A stretch of 64,000 nucleotides of DNA from Erythrobacter sp. WG (GCF_026586795.1 NZ_JAPFGY010000001.1:62001-126000); one strand, 5' to 3'. Numbered from the stretch's first letter, positions 17,015 through 28,408 are shown. The notes: generated by a model not told the origin, from the sequence alone. Numbers and translations are program-made.

Positions 17015-19855
17015 ATGGCCGAAAAGCACCACCTCTATCTCGTCGATGGCTCCTCCTACATCTTCCGCGCCTATCACCGGCTGCCGCCGCTGACCAACCC
17101 GGAAGGCACCCCGGTCGGCGCGGTCTACGGCTACACGACGATGCTGTGGAAGCTCGCCGCCGATCTCGACGCGGCCGACGGGCCGACGCACCTCGCGGTC
17201 ATCCTCGACGCGGGCTCCGTGTCCTTCCGCAACGACATCTACGAGCACTACAAGGCCAACCGCCCCGAGCCGCCCGAGGATCTCGTTCCGCAGTTCCCGC
17301 TGATCCGCGACGCCACCCGTGCCTTCAGCCTGCCGTGCATCGAGGTGCCGGGGCTTGAGGCGGACGACCTCATCGCCTCCTACGCGCGCGAGGCGCAGCG
17401 GCGCGGCTGGGATGTGACCATCGTCTCGTCCGACAAGGACCTGATGCAGCTCGTCGGCGAACAGGCAGGCGCGCGCATCGACATGCTCGACACGATGAAG
17501 AACCAGCGCATCTGGCTTCCGGAGGTCGAGGAGAAGTTCGGCGTCGGCCCCGAGCTGGTCGGCGACGTGCTGGCGCTGATGGGCGACAGCGTGGACAACG
17601 TGCCCGGCATCTTCGGCATCGGCCCCAAGACCGCGAGCAAGCTGATCGCCGAGCACGGCTCGCTGACCGCCGCGCTCGATGCGGCGCAGGACATGAAGCC
17701 CTCCAAGCTGAAAGAGCGCCTGATCGAGGGGCGCGGCGATGCCGAGCTTTCCAAGGTGCTCGTCACCTTGAAGGAGGATTGCGCGTTGCCCCAGGCGCTC
17801 GAGGAAATGGTGCTCGGCCCCGTCCCGCCGGAGCCGCTTGCGCAGTTCCTCACCTTCCACGGCTTCACCTCGCTGCTACGCCGGCTGGATGCGGGTCACG
17901 GCAGCCCCGCGCGCCCGACCGAGCTGAACCCGGCCAAGCCCAGCACCCCCGCCGCCAAGCCGACGGGCGAGGGCGAGGGCAATCGCCAGCCGCTCCCGGA
18001 CTTCCCCAAGATCGACCACGCCGCCTACGAAACGGTGCAGACGATGGAGCGGCTGGAAGCGTGGATCGCCCGCGCCCGCGCGGCGCAGATGGTGGCGGTC
18101 GATACCGAGACGACGAGTCTCGATCCGATGCGCGCAGGGCTCGTGGGGGTGAGCCTTGCCCTGGGCCCGAACGATGCCTGCTACATCCCGCTCGCCCACG
18201 GCGGCACGGATATGTTCGCCGAAAGGCCGCAGCAGGTGCCGATGAACGACGCCATCGCCGCGCTGAAGCCGCTGCTCGAGGACGCGGCGGTCCTCAAGGT
18301 CTTCCACAATGGCAAGTATGATCTCAACATCCTTGCCCGTGTCGGCATCGACGTCGCCCCCATCGACGACACGATGGTGATCAGCTTCAACCTCGACGCC
18401 GGTCGCGGCGAGGAGGGCATCGGCGGCGGGCACGGCATGGACGAGCTATGCCAGCGCCACCTCGATCACAACGCCATCGCCTTCAAGGACCTGTGCGGCA
18501 CCGGCAAGAAGGCAATCGGCTTCAACGAGGTGCCAATCGACCGCGCCACGCACTACGCCGCCGAAGACGCCGACATCACCTGGCGGCTCCACGCGATGCT
18601 CAAGCCGCGCCTGTCGGTCGAGGGCGGCAGCCGCATCTACGAGCGGGTCGACCGCCCGCTGATCCCGGTGGTCGCACGCATGGAGCGCGAGGGGATCAAG
18701 GTGGACTCAGGCCGGCTGGCGCGTTTGTCGGAGGAATTCTCGGTCGAGATCGGGCGGCTGGAAGGCGAAATTCACGGCCTCGCCGGGCAGGAGTTCACCG
18801 TCGGCAGCCCCAAGCAATTGGGCGAGATCCTGTTCGACAAGCTCGGCTACAAGGGCGGCAAGAAGGGCAAGACGGGGCAGTATTCGACCGACGTCTCGGT
18901 GCTCGAGAAGCTGGCCGTCGAGGGCGCGCCGATTGCGAGGAAGGTGCTGGAGTGGCGCCAGCTTGCAAAGCTGAAGTCGACCTACACCGACGCGCTCCAG
19001 CAGGCGATCAACCCGGAGACGGGCCGCGTCCACACCAGCTACAGCCTCGTGGGCGCGCAGACGGGGCGGCTCTCGTCCACCGACCCCAACTTGCAGAACA
19101 TCCCGATCCGCACCGCGATCGGCCGCCAGATCCGCGAGGCCTTCGTGCCGGAGGCGGGCAACGTGCTGCTCGCGGCGGACTATTCGCAGATAGAGCTGCG
19201 GCTGGCGGCGCACATGGCCGATGTGCCCGCCTTGAAGGAGGCCTTCGCCGCCGGCGAGGACATCCACGCCCGCACCGCGGCCGAGATGTTCGGGCACGTC
19301 GACCGCGACACGCGCGGCCGGGCCAAGACGATCAACTTCGCGATCCTCTACGGCATCAGCCGCTGGGGCCTCGCCGGGCGGCTGGAGGTATCGCCCGAGG
19401 AGGCGCAGGCGATGATCGACACCTATTTCCAGCGCTTCCCCGGCATCCAGCGCTATATCCACGAGACTTTGGAGAGCGTCCGGGCGCGCGGCTATTCGGA
19501 AACCCTGTTCGGCCGCAAGACGTGGTTCCCGCGCATCAACGCGAAGAACCAGGCCGAGCGGCAGGGGAGCGAGCGCGCCGCGATCAACGCGCCGATCCAG
19601 GGCACCAGCGCCGACATCATCAAGCGTGCGATGGCCCGGATGCTCCCGGCGCTGGCCGAGGCGGGGCTCACCGACGTGCGGATGCTGCTGCAGGTGCACG
19701 ACGAGTTGGTGTTCGAACTGCCCGAAGAGCGAGTGGAGGCCGCGACGCCGATCATCCGGCAGGTGATGGCCGAGGCCGCGCTGCCGACGGTCGAGCTGAC
19801 GGTGCCGCTCGGCATCGAGATCGGGACGGGGCTGAGCTGGGACGCGGCGCACTAG
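17015..19855 (+). CDS. polA: DNA polymerase I
   Basis: PolA processes Okazaki fragments and repairs gaps. The 946-residue protein has all three domains: an N-terminal 5' nuclease (VDGSSYIFRAYH; GLEADDLIASYA), a 3'-5' exonuclease with an intact VDTET motif (Asp363, Glu365 by position), and the family A polymerase with LLAADYSQIELR (Asp722), the O-helix RAKTINFAILYG and QVHDELVFE (Asp896). Retention of the exonuclease acids suggests active proofreading. The start at 17015 is the ATG before EKHHLYLVDGSS; 40 upstream in-frame codons look non-coding. Confidence 0.98.
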   Translation: MAEKHHLYLVDGSSYIFRAYHRLPPLTNPEGTPVGAVYGYTTMLWKLAADLDAADGPTHLAVILDAGSVSFRNDIYEHYKANRPEPPEDLVPQFPLIRDATRAFSLPCIEVPGLEADDLIASYAREAQRRGWDVTIVSSDKDLMQLVGEQAGARIDMLDTMKNQRIWLPEVEEKFGVGPELVGDVLALMGDSVDNVPGIFGIGPKTASKLIAEHGSLTAALDAAQDMKPSKLKERLIEGRGDAELSKVLVTLKEDCALPQALEEMVLGPVPPEPLAQFLTFHGFTSLLRRLDAGHGSPARPTELNPAKPSTPAAKPTGEGEGNRQPLPDFPKIDHAAYETVQTMERLEAWIARARAAQMVAVDTETTSLDPMRAGLVGVSLALGPNDACYIPLAHGGTDMFAERPQQVPMNDAIAALKPLLEDAAVLKVFHNGKYDLNILARVGIDVAPIDDTMVISFNLDAGRGEEGIGGGHGMDELCQRHLDHNAIAFKDLCGTGKKAIGFNEVPIDRATHYAAEDADITWRLHAMLKPRLSVEGGSRIYERVDRPLIPVVARMEREGIKVDSGRLARLSEEFSVEIGRLEGEIHGLAGQEFTVGSPKQLGEILFDKLGYKGGKKGKTGQYSTDVSVLEKLAVEGAPIARKVLEWRQLAKLKSTYTDALQQAINPETGRVHTSYSLVGAQTGRLSSTDPNLQNIPIRTAIGRQIREAFVPEAGNVLLAADYSQIELRLAAHMADVPALKEAFAAGEDIHARTAAEMFGHVDRDTRGRAKTINFAILYGISRWGLAGRLEVSPEEAQAMIDTYFQRFPGIQRYIHETLESVRARGYSETLFGRKTWFPRINAKNQAERQGSERAAINAPIQGTSADIIKRAMARMLPALAEAGLTDVRMLLQVHDELVFELPEERVEAATPIIRQVMAEAALPTVELTVPLGIEIGTGLSWDAAH

Positions 19856-19862
19856 CCGCAAT

Positions 19863-20008
19863 CGTCACCCGGCGAAAGCTGGGGCCGAGGGCGGCGTAGC
19901 CCCGCCTTAGCCCCCTGCTTGCCCGGGTTTCGACCCCTTCCAGACCCGTCCTCGAACGGCGAATTCAGCGCGATTTCGCCCTAGATCCCGGCTTTCGCCG
20001 GGATGACG
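19863..20008. repeat. Inverted repeat flanking the polA 3' intergenic region
   Basis: CGTCACCCGGCGAAAGCTGG at 19863-19882 and its inverted relative CCCGGCTTTCGCCGGGATGA at 19987-20006 (continuing to 20008) bracket about 100 bp of non-coding DNA after polA. The arm sequence is a common sphingomonad intergenic repeat. The right arm is itself a hairpin (CCCGGC-TTTC-GCCGGG). Confidence 0.75.
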
Positions 20009-20018
20009 TCATTCAGAA

Positions 20019-20034
20019 TGTTTCACGTGAAACA
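20019..20034. other. parS centromere-like site 1
   Basis: TGTTTCACGTGAAACA is a perfect 16-bp palindrome identical to the consensus ParB-binding parS sequence. It lies in the convergent gap between polA and the AAA ATPase gene. A second identical copy is at 45601-45616. ParB loads at parS and spreads to form the segregation complex, and such sites cluster near oriC. Confidence 0.92.
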
Positions 20035-20044
20035 TTGGCCCGCG

Positions 20045-22351
<2,307 letters not shown>

Positions 22352-22459
22352 GGGCGGGTCCCTGCTCATTCGTTTTTTCGAGAGCGATAGCTAGGAACCA
22401 GGCCGGGCGAATGCAATCGCGCGGCGGCGCAAGGGCCGGGGCGTGCGTCGGGCGCGGCA

Positions 22460-22545
22460 CAGAAAAAAAGCCCGGCACAAGGTGCCGGGCTTGGAAAGTT
22501 TGGGAGAGGATGCCTGAAAGGCACGTCCCAAATGGCCCAGATCGA
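22460..22545 (-). ncRNA. Candidate small RNA, suhB/mmgR (alpha-r8)-like
   Basis: On the minus strand a nested hairpin is followed by a strong intrinsic terminator. The outer stem pairs TTTGGGA (22532-22526) with TCCCAAA (22505-22499), and the inner stem TGCC-TTTCA-GGCA reads through 22523-22511. A single-stranded CATCCTCTCCC-like pyrimidine stretch and AACTTTCC follow. The terminator stem at 22492-22468 ends in seven T. This architecture (CCTTTCAGG hairpin, CU-rich linker, rho-independent terminator) resembles the suhB motif, also called mmgR/alpha-r8. The 5' end is a guess. No open reading frame fits the transcript. Confidence 0.55.
22463..22492 (-). terminator. Strong intrinsic terminator
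   Basis: On the minus strand AAGCCCGGCAC pairs perfectly with GTGCCGGGCTT (11 bp, 3-nt loop), followed by seven T residues (22469-22463). It ends the candidate small RNA rather than a protein gene. Confidence 0.88.
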
Positions 22546-22836
22546 TCGATTGTGCAAGTGCGAAACGAGCGACTTTGGTTGCGAATTACGCAAACATCGC
22601 GGGGATCAGCACTATTTTATGCACAAACTTGCAAATCACCTGCCCAAAATGACGGCAAACGCTCGCCTCTTGGGCAGAAATGAGACTCTATGACGGTTTT
22701 GCGACGCAACATGAAAGGTGATTCGACTCGTGCGCCTTCATGATGTCGACAGCCGCGGCGTAACGCACTAATCAGCGAGCCGATCCCGCCGGGCGGGGTT
22801 CCATCTCCGCGATGCGAGACGAGGCAGGGAGGCCCG
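22546..22836. other. Intergenic region upstream of scoA
   Basis: The gap is relatively AT-rich compared with its surroundings and contains no convincing gene. TGCCCAA and TTGGGCA (about 22640-22678) form an inverted repeat with a wide spacer. It should contain the scoA promoter reading right and the sRNA promoter reading left; I cannot place either with confidence. The scoA start is preceded by GAGGCAGGGAGG, a clear ribosome binding site. Confidence 0.4.
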
Positions 22837-23559
22837 ATGACCAAGCTCTACCCCGACGCCGCCAGCGCGCTTGCCGGTGTGCTGCGCGACGATATGCTGA
22901 TCGCCGCCGGCGGCTTCGGACTGTGCGGCCTGCCCGAGCGCTTGCTCGATGCGATTCGCGATTCGGGCGTCAAGAACCTCACCTTCGCCAGCAACAACGC
23001 CGGGATCGACAACGAGGGCATCGGCAAGCTGCTGCGCACCCGGCAGGTGCGGAAGATGATCTCCTCCTACGTGGGCGAGAACAAGGAGTTCGAGCGGCAG
23101 TATCTCGCCGGCGAGCTCGAGGTCGAATTCTGCCCCCAAGGCACGCTGGCCGAACGGATGCGCGCCGGGGGCGCGGGCATCCCCGGCTTCTACACCCGCA
23201 CCGGCGTCGGCACCGAGGTCGCCAAGGGCAAGGAGCACAAGGACTTCCCCGATCGCGACGGGGTGATGCAGACCTACATCCTCGAACACGGGATCTTCGC
23301 CGACCTGTCGATCGTCAAGGCCTGGAAGGCCGACGAGACCGGCAACCTGATCTTTCGCAAGACCGCGCGCAACTTCAACCTGCCGGCCGCGACCTGCGGG
23401 AAGGTCTGCGTCGCCGAGGTCGAGGAAGTGGTGCCAGCTGGCAGCCTCGATCCTGACCAGATCCACCTCCCCGGGGTGTTCGTGAACCGCATCGTGCTCG
23501 GCAGCCCTTACGACAAGAAGATCGAGTTCCGCACCGTCCGCACGCGGGAAGCGGCGTGA
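22837..23559 (+). CDS. scoA: 3-oxoacid (succinyl-CoA) CoA-transferase subunit A
   Basis: The alpha subunit of a two-subunit family I CoA-transferase, which moves CoA from succinyl-CoA (or similar) onto acetoacetate. The 240-residue protein has the glycine-rich CoA-binding segment (LIAAGGFGLCGLPERL), NNAGIDNEGIGKLL and ELEVEFCPQGTLAERMRAGG typical of ScoA/AtoD. It overlaps a HAD-like lipoprotein gene by 4 bp, and its partner subunit is the next-but-one gene at 24423. The start is preceded by a GGGAGG site. Confidence 0.94.
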   Translation: MTKLYPDAASALAGVLRDDMLIAAGGFGLCGLPERLLDAIRDSGVKNLTFASNNAGIDNEGIGKLLRTRQVRKMISSYVGENKEFERQYLAGELEVEFCPQGTLAERMRAGGAGIPGFYTRTGVGTEVAKGKEHKDFPDRDGVMQTYILEHGIFADLSIVKAWKADETGNLIFRKTARNFNLPAATCGKVCVAEVEEVVPAGSLDPDQIHLPGVFVNRIVLGSPYDKKIEFRTVRTREAA

Positions 23560-24407
23560 TCTGGCGGAGCACCCCGGCGCTTGCCTCGCTGCTGGCGCTT
23601 GCCAGCGCGGTGCTGCCCGGTTGTGCTGGGATCATCCCGGCGGTGGCGGGCGAGACCGCCCCGGTCTCGGTCGAGGCACCTCCCCGAAGCGTTGGGGCGT
23701 CCCTTGCTGCCGCGCCCTCGCCCGAGCCCTCAAGGCCGTCGCGCGAGGAGCGCAGCCGCACGCCCGCAGCGACGCCTCCTGCCGCTGTCCCTGTCGATGC
23801 GGCCGTCCCTGCGGCGCAGAACGCCTCGCAAGACCAGCCTGTGCCTCCCCCGCCAGGCTTCGCACGCTTCCTGCGCTTTACGCTGATGGCGGCGCGCGAT
23901 GCCAAGGCGGGCGCCGCTCTACCTTCGGCCCTGTTGTCTGACCCGATCGCGCTCGACGGCCGGCGCCGCCGCTGTGCGGTGGGCGAGCAGCTTGTCGCGG
24001 TGATCGATCTCGATCCGCAAGGCGGCGTATTTGCGCCTCCGCCCGTTCCGGTGAGGGCGCCCGCCCTCGCGGCCGGCCTTGGCGAACTGCGCGCGGCCGG
24101 GGTGGAGCTCACCTGGATCTCCGACCTGTCCACCGACCGATCAGGGGCCCTTCGCACCGCGCTCGAGCAATCCGGGCTCGACCCGCGCGGGCAGGACATC
24201 ATCTCGCTGCGCCGCGACGAGGGCGACACTAAGGACCAGCGCAAGTCCAGCCTCGGCGGCTTTGCCTGCATCGTCGCCATCGCCGGGGACGAGCGGCCCG
24301 ATTTCGACGCGCGCTTCAAGTATCTGCGCAAGCCCGAGGCGGGGGTGGCGCTCGAAGGACTGATCGGCGACGGGTGGTTCATCGTCGAACCGCTTGTCGG
24401 CAACTGA
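23556..24407 (+). CDS. HAD-superfamily-like lipoprotein inserted in the CoA-transferase operon
   Basis: The 283-residue protein has a lipobox (SAVLPGC, Cys23), a long Pro/Ala/Ser-rich linker (about 35-100) and a domain with HAD-type motifs: LVAVIDLDPQGG (Asp151, Asp153), WISDLS (Ser189) and IAGDERPDFD (Asp245, Asp249 or Asp251). The arrangement resembles class B/C acid phosphatases such as lipoprotein e(P4). It could be an envelope phosphatase, although the second acid is followed by Pro rather than the usual residues. Its position between scoA and scoB, overlapping scoA by 4 bp, is odd for a surface enzyme. Confidence 0.65.
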   Translation: MIWRSTPALASLLALASAVLPGCAGIIPAVAGETAPVSVEAPPRSVGASLAAAPSPEPSRPSREERSRTPAATPPAAVPVDAAVPAAQNASQDQPVPPPPGFARFLRFTLMAARDAKAGAALPSALLSDPIALDGRRRRCAVGEQLVAVIDLDPQGGVFAPPPVPVRAPALAAGLGELRAAGVELTWISDLSTDRSGALRTALEQSGLDPRGQDIISLRRDEGDTKDQRKSSLGGFACIVAIAGDERPDFDARFKYLRKPEAGVALEGLIGDGWFIVEPLVGN

Positions 24408-24422
24408 GGACACGACACAGGC

Positions 24423-25073
24423 ATGACCACGCTTCCCACCGGCTGGACCCGCGACGAGATGGCGGCGCGCGCCGCCCGCGAACTGAAGGACGGCTACTAC
24501 GTCAACCTCGGCATCGGCATCCCGACGCTGGTCGCCAACCACATCCCCGAAGGGATGCTGGTTACGCTCCAGAGCGAGAACGGAATGCTCGGGATCGGGC
24601 CGTTCCCCTATGAGGACGAGGTCGATGCCGACCTCATCAATGCCGGCAAGCAGACCATCTCCGAGCTGCCGCACTCGGCCTATTTCGACAGCGCGACCAG
24701 TTTCGCTATGATCCGCGGCGGGCATATCGACCTCACCGTGCTGGGCGCGATGGAGGTGGCCGAGAACGGCGACATCGCCAACTGGATGATCCCAGGCAAG
24801 ATGATCAAGGGCATGGGCGGGGCGATGGACCTTGTCGCCGGGGTCAAGAAGATCATCGTGGTGATGGACCACACCGCCAAGGACGGCAGTCCCAAGTTGA
24901 TCCCCCAGTGCACCCTGCCGCTGACCGGCGCGGGCGTGGTCGACATGGTGATCACCAACCTCGCGGTCTTCCAGCGAGGGGCCAAGGGCGAGCCTTTCCG
25001 GCTGATCGAAATGGCGCCGGGCGTCACCGCAGAGGACATCGCCGCCACCACCACCGCGCATTACGTGGTGTGA
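24423..25073 (+). CDS. scoB: 3-oxoacid (succinyl-CoA) CoA-transferase subunit B
   Basis: The beta subunit of the CoA-transferase. The 216-residue protein contains the catalytic glutamate in [11 protein letters not shown] (Glu52), the N-terminal [16 protein letters not shown] and the typical [12 protein letters not shown] and MDHTAKDG motifs. With ScoA it should form the heterodimer or heterotetramer used in ketone-body and PHB-related metabolism. Its stop shares a base with the next gene's start (TGATG), so the downstream alpha/beta hydrolase is probably translationally coupled. Confidence 0.95.
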   Translation: MTTLPTGWTRDEMAARAARELKDGYYVNLGIGIPTLVANHIPEGMLVTLQSENGMLGIGPFPYEDEVDADLINAGKQTISELPHSAYFDSATSFAMIRGGHIDLTVLGAMEVAENGDIANWMIPGKMIKGMGGAMDLVAGVKKIIVVMDHTAKDGSPKLIPQCTLPLTGAGVVDMVITNLAVFQRGAKGEPFRLIEMAPGVTAEDIAATTTAHYVV

Positions 25074-25957
25074 TGCTGCGTGCGGCGGCGCTCGGCGTTC
25101 TTGCGCTGGCAGGGGTGATCGGCGGGATGCTGGCCTTCATCTCCCCGCCGCGACTGCTGTCGCATTACGACCGGCTGGCGGGTGGGCGCGAGGGCTCATA
25201 CCCGGCGGCGGAGGGCGTGCCTTTCGGCAGCCACGGACAGAGCCTCGATATCTGGGCGCCCAACGACCAGAGCGCGGCGCCGCTGCCGGTGGTGATCTTC
25301 TGGTATGGCGGCGGTTGGGCCAAGGGTGACCGCACATCCTATGCCTTTGCCGGACGGGCGCTGGCCAAGGCGGGGTTCCTGGTGGTGATCCCCGATTACC
25401 GCAAGGTGCCGCAGGTGCACTTCCCTGCCTTCCTCGATGACGGGGCCGAGGCGGTCGCCTGGGTGCAGGCGAACATCGCGCAGCACGGTGGCGATCCGGA
25501 ACGGGTGGCGGTGATGGGCCATTCCGCAGGGGCCTATCAGGCGGTCATGCTGGCGCTCGATGCCAAGCGACTGGCGGCGGCCGGCGTCCCGCCCGGCTTC
25601 ATCAAGGCGGGCGTGGGACTGTCCGGCCCGTACGACTTCCACCCCTTCACCTCCGACCGTGCCATCGCCGCCTTCAGCGCATGGCCGCGTCCGGAGGAGA
25701 CGCAGCCGATCGCCTTCGCCCGCAAGGATGCGCCGCCCTCGCTGCTGGTCACTTCGGACGGCGACGAGACCGTGCGCCCGCGCAATGCGAACAACCTCGG
25801 CGCAAGGCTGGCGGGTTTGGGCGCCCCGGTCGAGGTCAAAAACTACGGCCCGCTCGATCACGAGGAGATCGTGATGGCGCTGTCCGTGCCGTTTCGCGGC
25901 AAGGGGGCGATCCTGGCTGACTCGGTCGCCTTCCTCAAGGCGCGGATGGGCGAATAG
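25073..25957 (+). CDS. Alpha/beta hydrolase (carboxylesterase-like), membrane-anchored or secreted
   Basis: The 294-residue protein starts with a hydrophobic segment (LGVLALAGVIGGMLAFI), suggesting a signal anchor. The hydrolase core has the oxyanion motif YGGGW, a nucleophile elbow GHSAG (Ser151), an acid in TSDGDETV (Asp229 or Asp231) and a histidine in LDHEE (His263). This fits the HSL/BD-FAE-type esterase group. The start at 25073 overlaps the scoB stop, which supports coupling. The natural substrate is unknown; operon context suggests an ester or CoA-linked acid supplied to the CoA-transferases. Confidence 0.87.
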   Translation: MLRAAALGVLALAGVIGGMLAFISPPRLLSHYDRLAGGREGSYPAAEGVPFGSHGQSLDIWAPNDQSAAPLPVVIFWYGGGWAKGDRTSYAFAGRALAKAGFLVVIPDYRKVPQVHFPAFLDDGAEAVAWVQANIAQHGGDPERVAVMGHSAGAYQAVMLALDAKRLAAAGVPPGFIKAGVGLSGPYDFHPFTSDRAIAAFSAWPRPEETQPIAFARKDAPPSLLVTSDGDETVRPRNANNLGARLAGLGAPVEVKNYGPLDHEEIVMALSVPFRGKGAILADSVAFLKARMGE

Positions 25958-25959
25958 TG

Positions 25960-27111
25960 ATGTGGCTGGCCGAACCCCGCAACCCGAACGCGCCGCTTGC
26001 CGGCCTCAAGGTGGTGGAACTGGCGCGGGTGCTGGCGGGGCCGTTCTGCGGCCAGATTCTCGCTGACCTCGGCGCGGATGTGATCAAGGTGGAGAGCCCG
26101 GAAGGCGACGGCACCCGGTTGTGGGGCCCGCCCTGGGTCGAGCGGACCGACGCCGAAGGCCGCGTCCACCGCGAGGCCGCCTATTACCACGCCTGCAACC
26201 GCGGCAAGCGCTCGATCATCGCCGACTTCGCCGACGCCGACGATCTGGCGCGGGTGAAGGGCCTGTGCGCCGGGGCGGACGTGTTGATCGAGAACTTCAA
26301 GACCGGCAGTCTCGCGAGGTTCGGGCTCGACTATGCCAGCCTCTCGGCCGCCAATCCCCGGCTCGTCTACTGCTCGATCACCGGCTTCGGCCAGACCGGA
26401 CCGCGGGCGCACGAGGCGGGGTATGATTTCGTCGCGCAAGGGATGAGCGGGCTGATGTCGCTCACCGGCGAGCCGCAAGGCCACCCGGTCAAGATGGGCA
26501 TCTCGATCAGCGACCTCGCCACCGGCGTGTGGGCCGCCAACGGCGTGCAGGCGGCGCTCTTGATGCGCGCGCGCACCGGGCGCGGCCAGCAGGTCGACAT
26601 GAGCCTGCTCGATTGCTCGGTGGGCCTCCTCGCCAACCAGGCGACATACTTCTTCACCACCGGCCACAACCCCCCGCGGATGGGCAACGCCCACGCGCAG
26701 GTCGCGCCATACGGGGTCTTCGCGGTGAGCGACGGGCATGTGATCCTCGCGCCCGCCAATGACGGGCTGTTCCACAAGCTGATGGCGGTGCTCGGGCTCG
26801 AGCATCTCGCCACCGACCCGCGCTTTGCCGCCAATGGCGACCGCACCGCCAACGCCGCCGCTCTGGATGCCGCAATCGCCGAGGCCACGGCAGGGTGGAC
26901 CAAAGAGGGGCTGCTCGATGCCTGCCATGCCGCTGGCGTCCCGGCAGGCCCGATCAACCGGCTGGACGAGGTCTTCGCCGATCCGCAGATCGTTGCGCGC
27001 GGGATGCGCATCGAGCTCGGCGGGATGGCAGGGGTGCGCAGCCCCTTCATCTTCTCGGATGCGGAGCTGGCACTGGACCGCCCCTCGCCGATCCATGGGG
27101 AGCACGGCTAA
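25960..27111 (+). CDS. CaiB/BaiF family (class III) CoA-transferase
   Basis: Class III CoA-transferases shuttle CoA between carboxylic acids through an aspartyl intermediate. The 383-residue protein has the N-terminal LKVVELARVLAGPFCGQILA, the motif ADVLIENFKTGS and the catalytic aspartate in ISISDLATG (Asp185). An in-frame GTG at 25957 overlaps the previous stop; the ATG at 25960 immediately after it was chosen. The gene closes a run of acyl-CoA genes. The specific substrate (for example formyl-, carnitinyl- or succinyl-CoA) cannot be read from the sequence. Confidence 0.92.
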   Translation: MWLAEPRNPNAPLAGLKVVELARVLAGPFCGQILADLGADVIKVESPEGDGTRLWGPPWVERTDAEGRVHREAAYYHACNRGKRSIIADFADADDLARVKGLCAGADVLIENFKTGSLARFGLDYASLSAANPRLVYCSITGFGQTGPRAHEAGYDFVAQGMSGLMSLTGEPQGHPVKMGISISDLATGVWAANGVQAALLMRARTGRGQQVDMSLLDCSVGLLANQATYFFTTGHNPPRMGNAHAQVAPYGVFAVSDGHVILAPANDGLFHKLMAVLGLEHLATDPRFAANGDRTANAAALDAAIAEATAGWTKEGLLDACHAAGVPAGPINRLDEVFADPQIVARGMRIELGGMAGVRSPFIFSDAELALDRPSPIHGEHG

Positions 27112-27143
27112 AGGGGGGCCGGCGGGTCATCCGAGCGGACCTC

Positions 27144-28349
27144 TCACCGCCGGAGCGTGTAGCCAAGACCTCGCGAAAGCCCCCGCCACAGCCGCTCGAA
27201 CGGGCCCTGTCCTGCCTTGGCGACCCACAGCGGCGACCAGGCCAGCATCGCCGCGACCGGAATCAGGCCCACGGCGAAGGCCTGCCAGCGCGTGATCTCG
27301 CCGAACAGGCCCAGGCCCCAGCTAGCGAAGATCGCCGACAGGATCACGCTCGTCATCAGGTAGTTGGTGAGCGACAGCCGCCCGACGCTCGCCAGCCGTG
27401 CCACCGCCGCGCTTTCGCCGCCGAAGAAGGCCATCGCGAGCGCGGCGTAACTCAAGGCCAGCGCCATGTCGAAGGGGGCGGAAAGCAGCAGCGTCACCGG
27501 GCCGACCAGCGCGCCGGGGAAGCCCGCGCTCACCAGCCAGCCTGCCAGCACCAGCAACGCAGGCAGCGCCACCAGCGCGGCGAGCCCCGCGACGCGCTGC
27601 AACCGGAAGGTGCGCCACTCGCCCTTCAGCATCCCGCCACGCCACAGCCCCATGCCCAGTGCGATGGCGGAGAGATTGAGCGGCAGCGCGGCGACCAGCG
27701 CGGTCATCTGCGCCGGAATGCCGAGGCTGCGGCGCAGCACGCGCTCGCCCAATCCTTCGCGCCCCTGTTCCAGCAGCGCGGTGATCGCGGCGGGATCACG
27801 CCCGAACTGGCGCTCGGCCCAGAGCACCATCTCCGATCCTTCTTGCCCCCGCGCCCATGCCACAAGCGACGGCCCGAGCAGCCCGAAGCCGAGGAACACG
27901 TGCACCCCGAGCAGCCCCAGCGACACCGTGACCAGCGCGCGGGCGGAAAGCCCCGCCAGCAGCGGCAGGAACAGCCCGGCCAGCGCATAGGCGCGCAGCA
28001 CATCATTGCTGGCAAGCAGGATCGCATGGGCGAGACCGAGGGCGAACAGCACGATCATGCGCGCGTAATGCGCCCGCCACGGGGTCTCGCCCGATCGCTC
28101 GATCAGGCTCAGGCACCCCGCGCCGAACAGCATAGCGAACAGCGTGCGGAACTTGTCCTCGACGAACACGAAGCTGCCGAGCCACACCCAGTAATCGGGC
28201 GGGCCGACGCCGCCGAACGCGAGCGGGTTGTAGTAGGCCGGCCCCGGCATCGCGAAGGCAATCACGTTCATGCCGACAATGCCAATAACGGCGATCCCGC
28301 GCAGCGCGTCGAGCGCGAGGATGCGGTGGGGGGCGGGGTGCGCGGTCAC
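27144..28349 (-). CDS. DUF418 (YeiB-like) integral membrane protein
   Basis: The 401-residue protein has about 9-10 hydrophobic segments. It begins with RILALDALRGIAVIGIVGMN and ends with the DUF418 domain signature SVGRLSLTNYLMTSVI. Members such as YeiB are related to the acyltransferase_3 family, but their biochemical role is uncertain. It converges on the CaiB-like gene and lies downstream of metK on the same strand, separated by an intergenic repeat, so co-transcription with metK is doubtful. Confidence 0.88.
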   Translation of the reverse strand: MTAHPAPHRILALDALRGIAVIGIVGMNVIAFAMPGPAYYNPLAFGGVGPPDYWVWLGSFVFVEDKFRTLFAMLFGAGCLSLIERSGETPWRAHYARMIVLFALGLAHAILLASNDVLRAYALAGLFLPLLAGLSARALVTVSLGLLGVHVFLGFGLLGPSLVAWARGQEGSEMVLWAERQFGRDPAAITALLEQGREGLGERVLRRSLGIPAQMTALVAALPLNLSAIALGMGLWRGGMLKGEWRTFRLQRVAGLAALVALPALLVLAGWLVSAGFPGALVGPVTLLLSAPFDMALALSYAALAMAFFGGESAAVARLASVGRLSLTNYLMTSVILSAIFASWGLGLFGEITRWQAFAVGLIPVAAMLAWSPLWVAKAGQGPFERLWRGLSRGLGYTLRR

Positions 28350-28408
28350 GGGGCGATGTCTAGCGCATCTGCCGCAGTGGCGTAGGGGGTTTCTAGGGGT
28401 CGGCGCAG

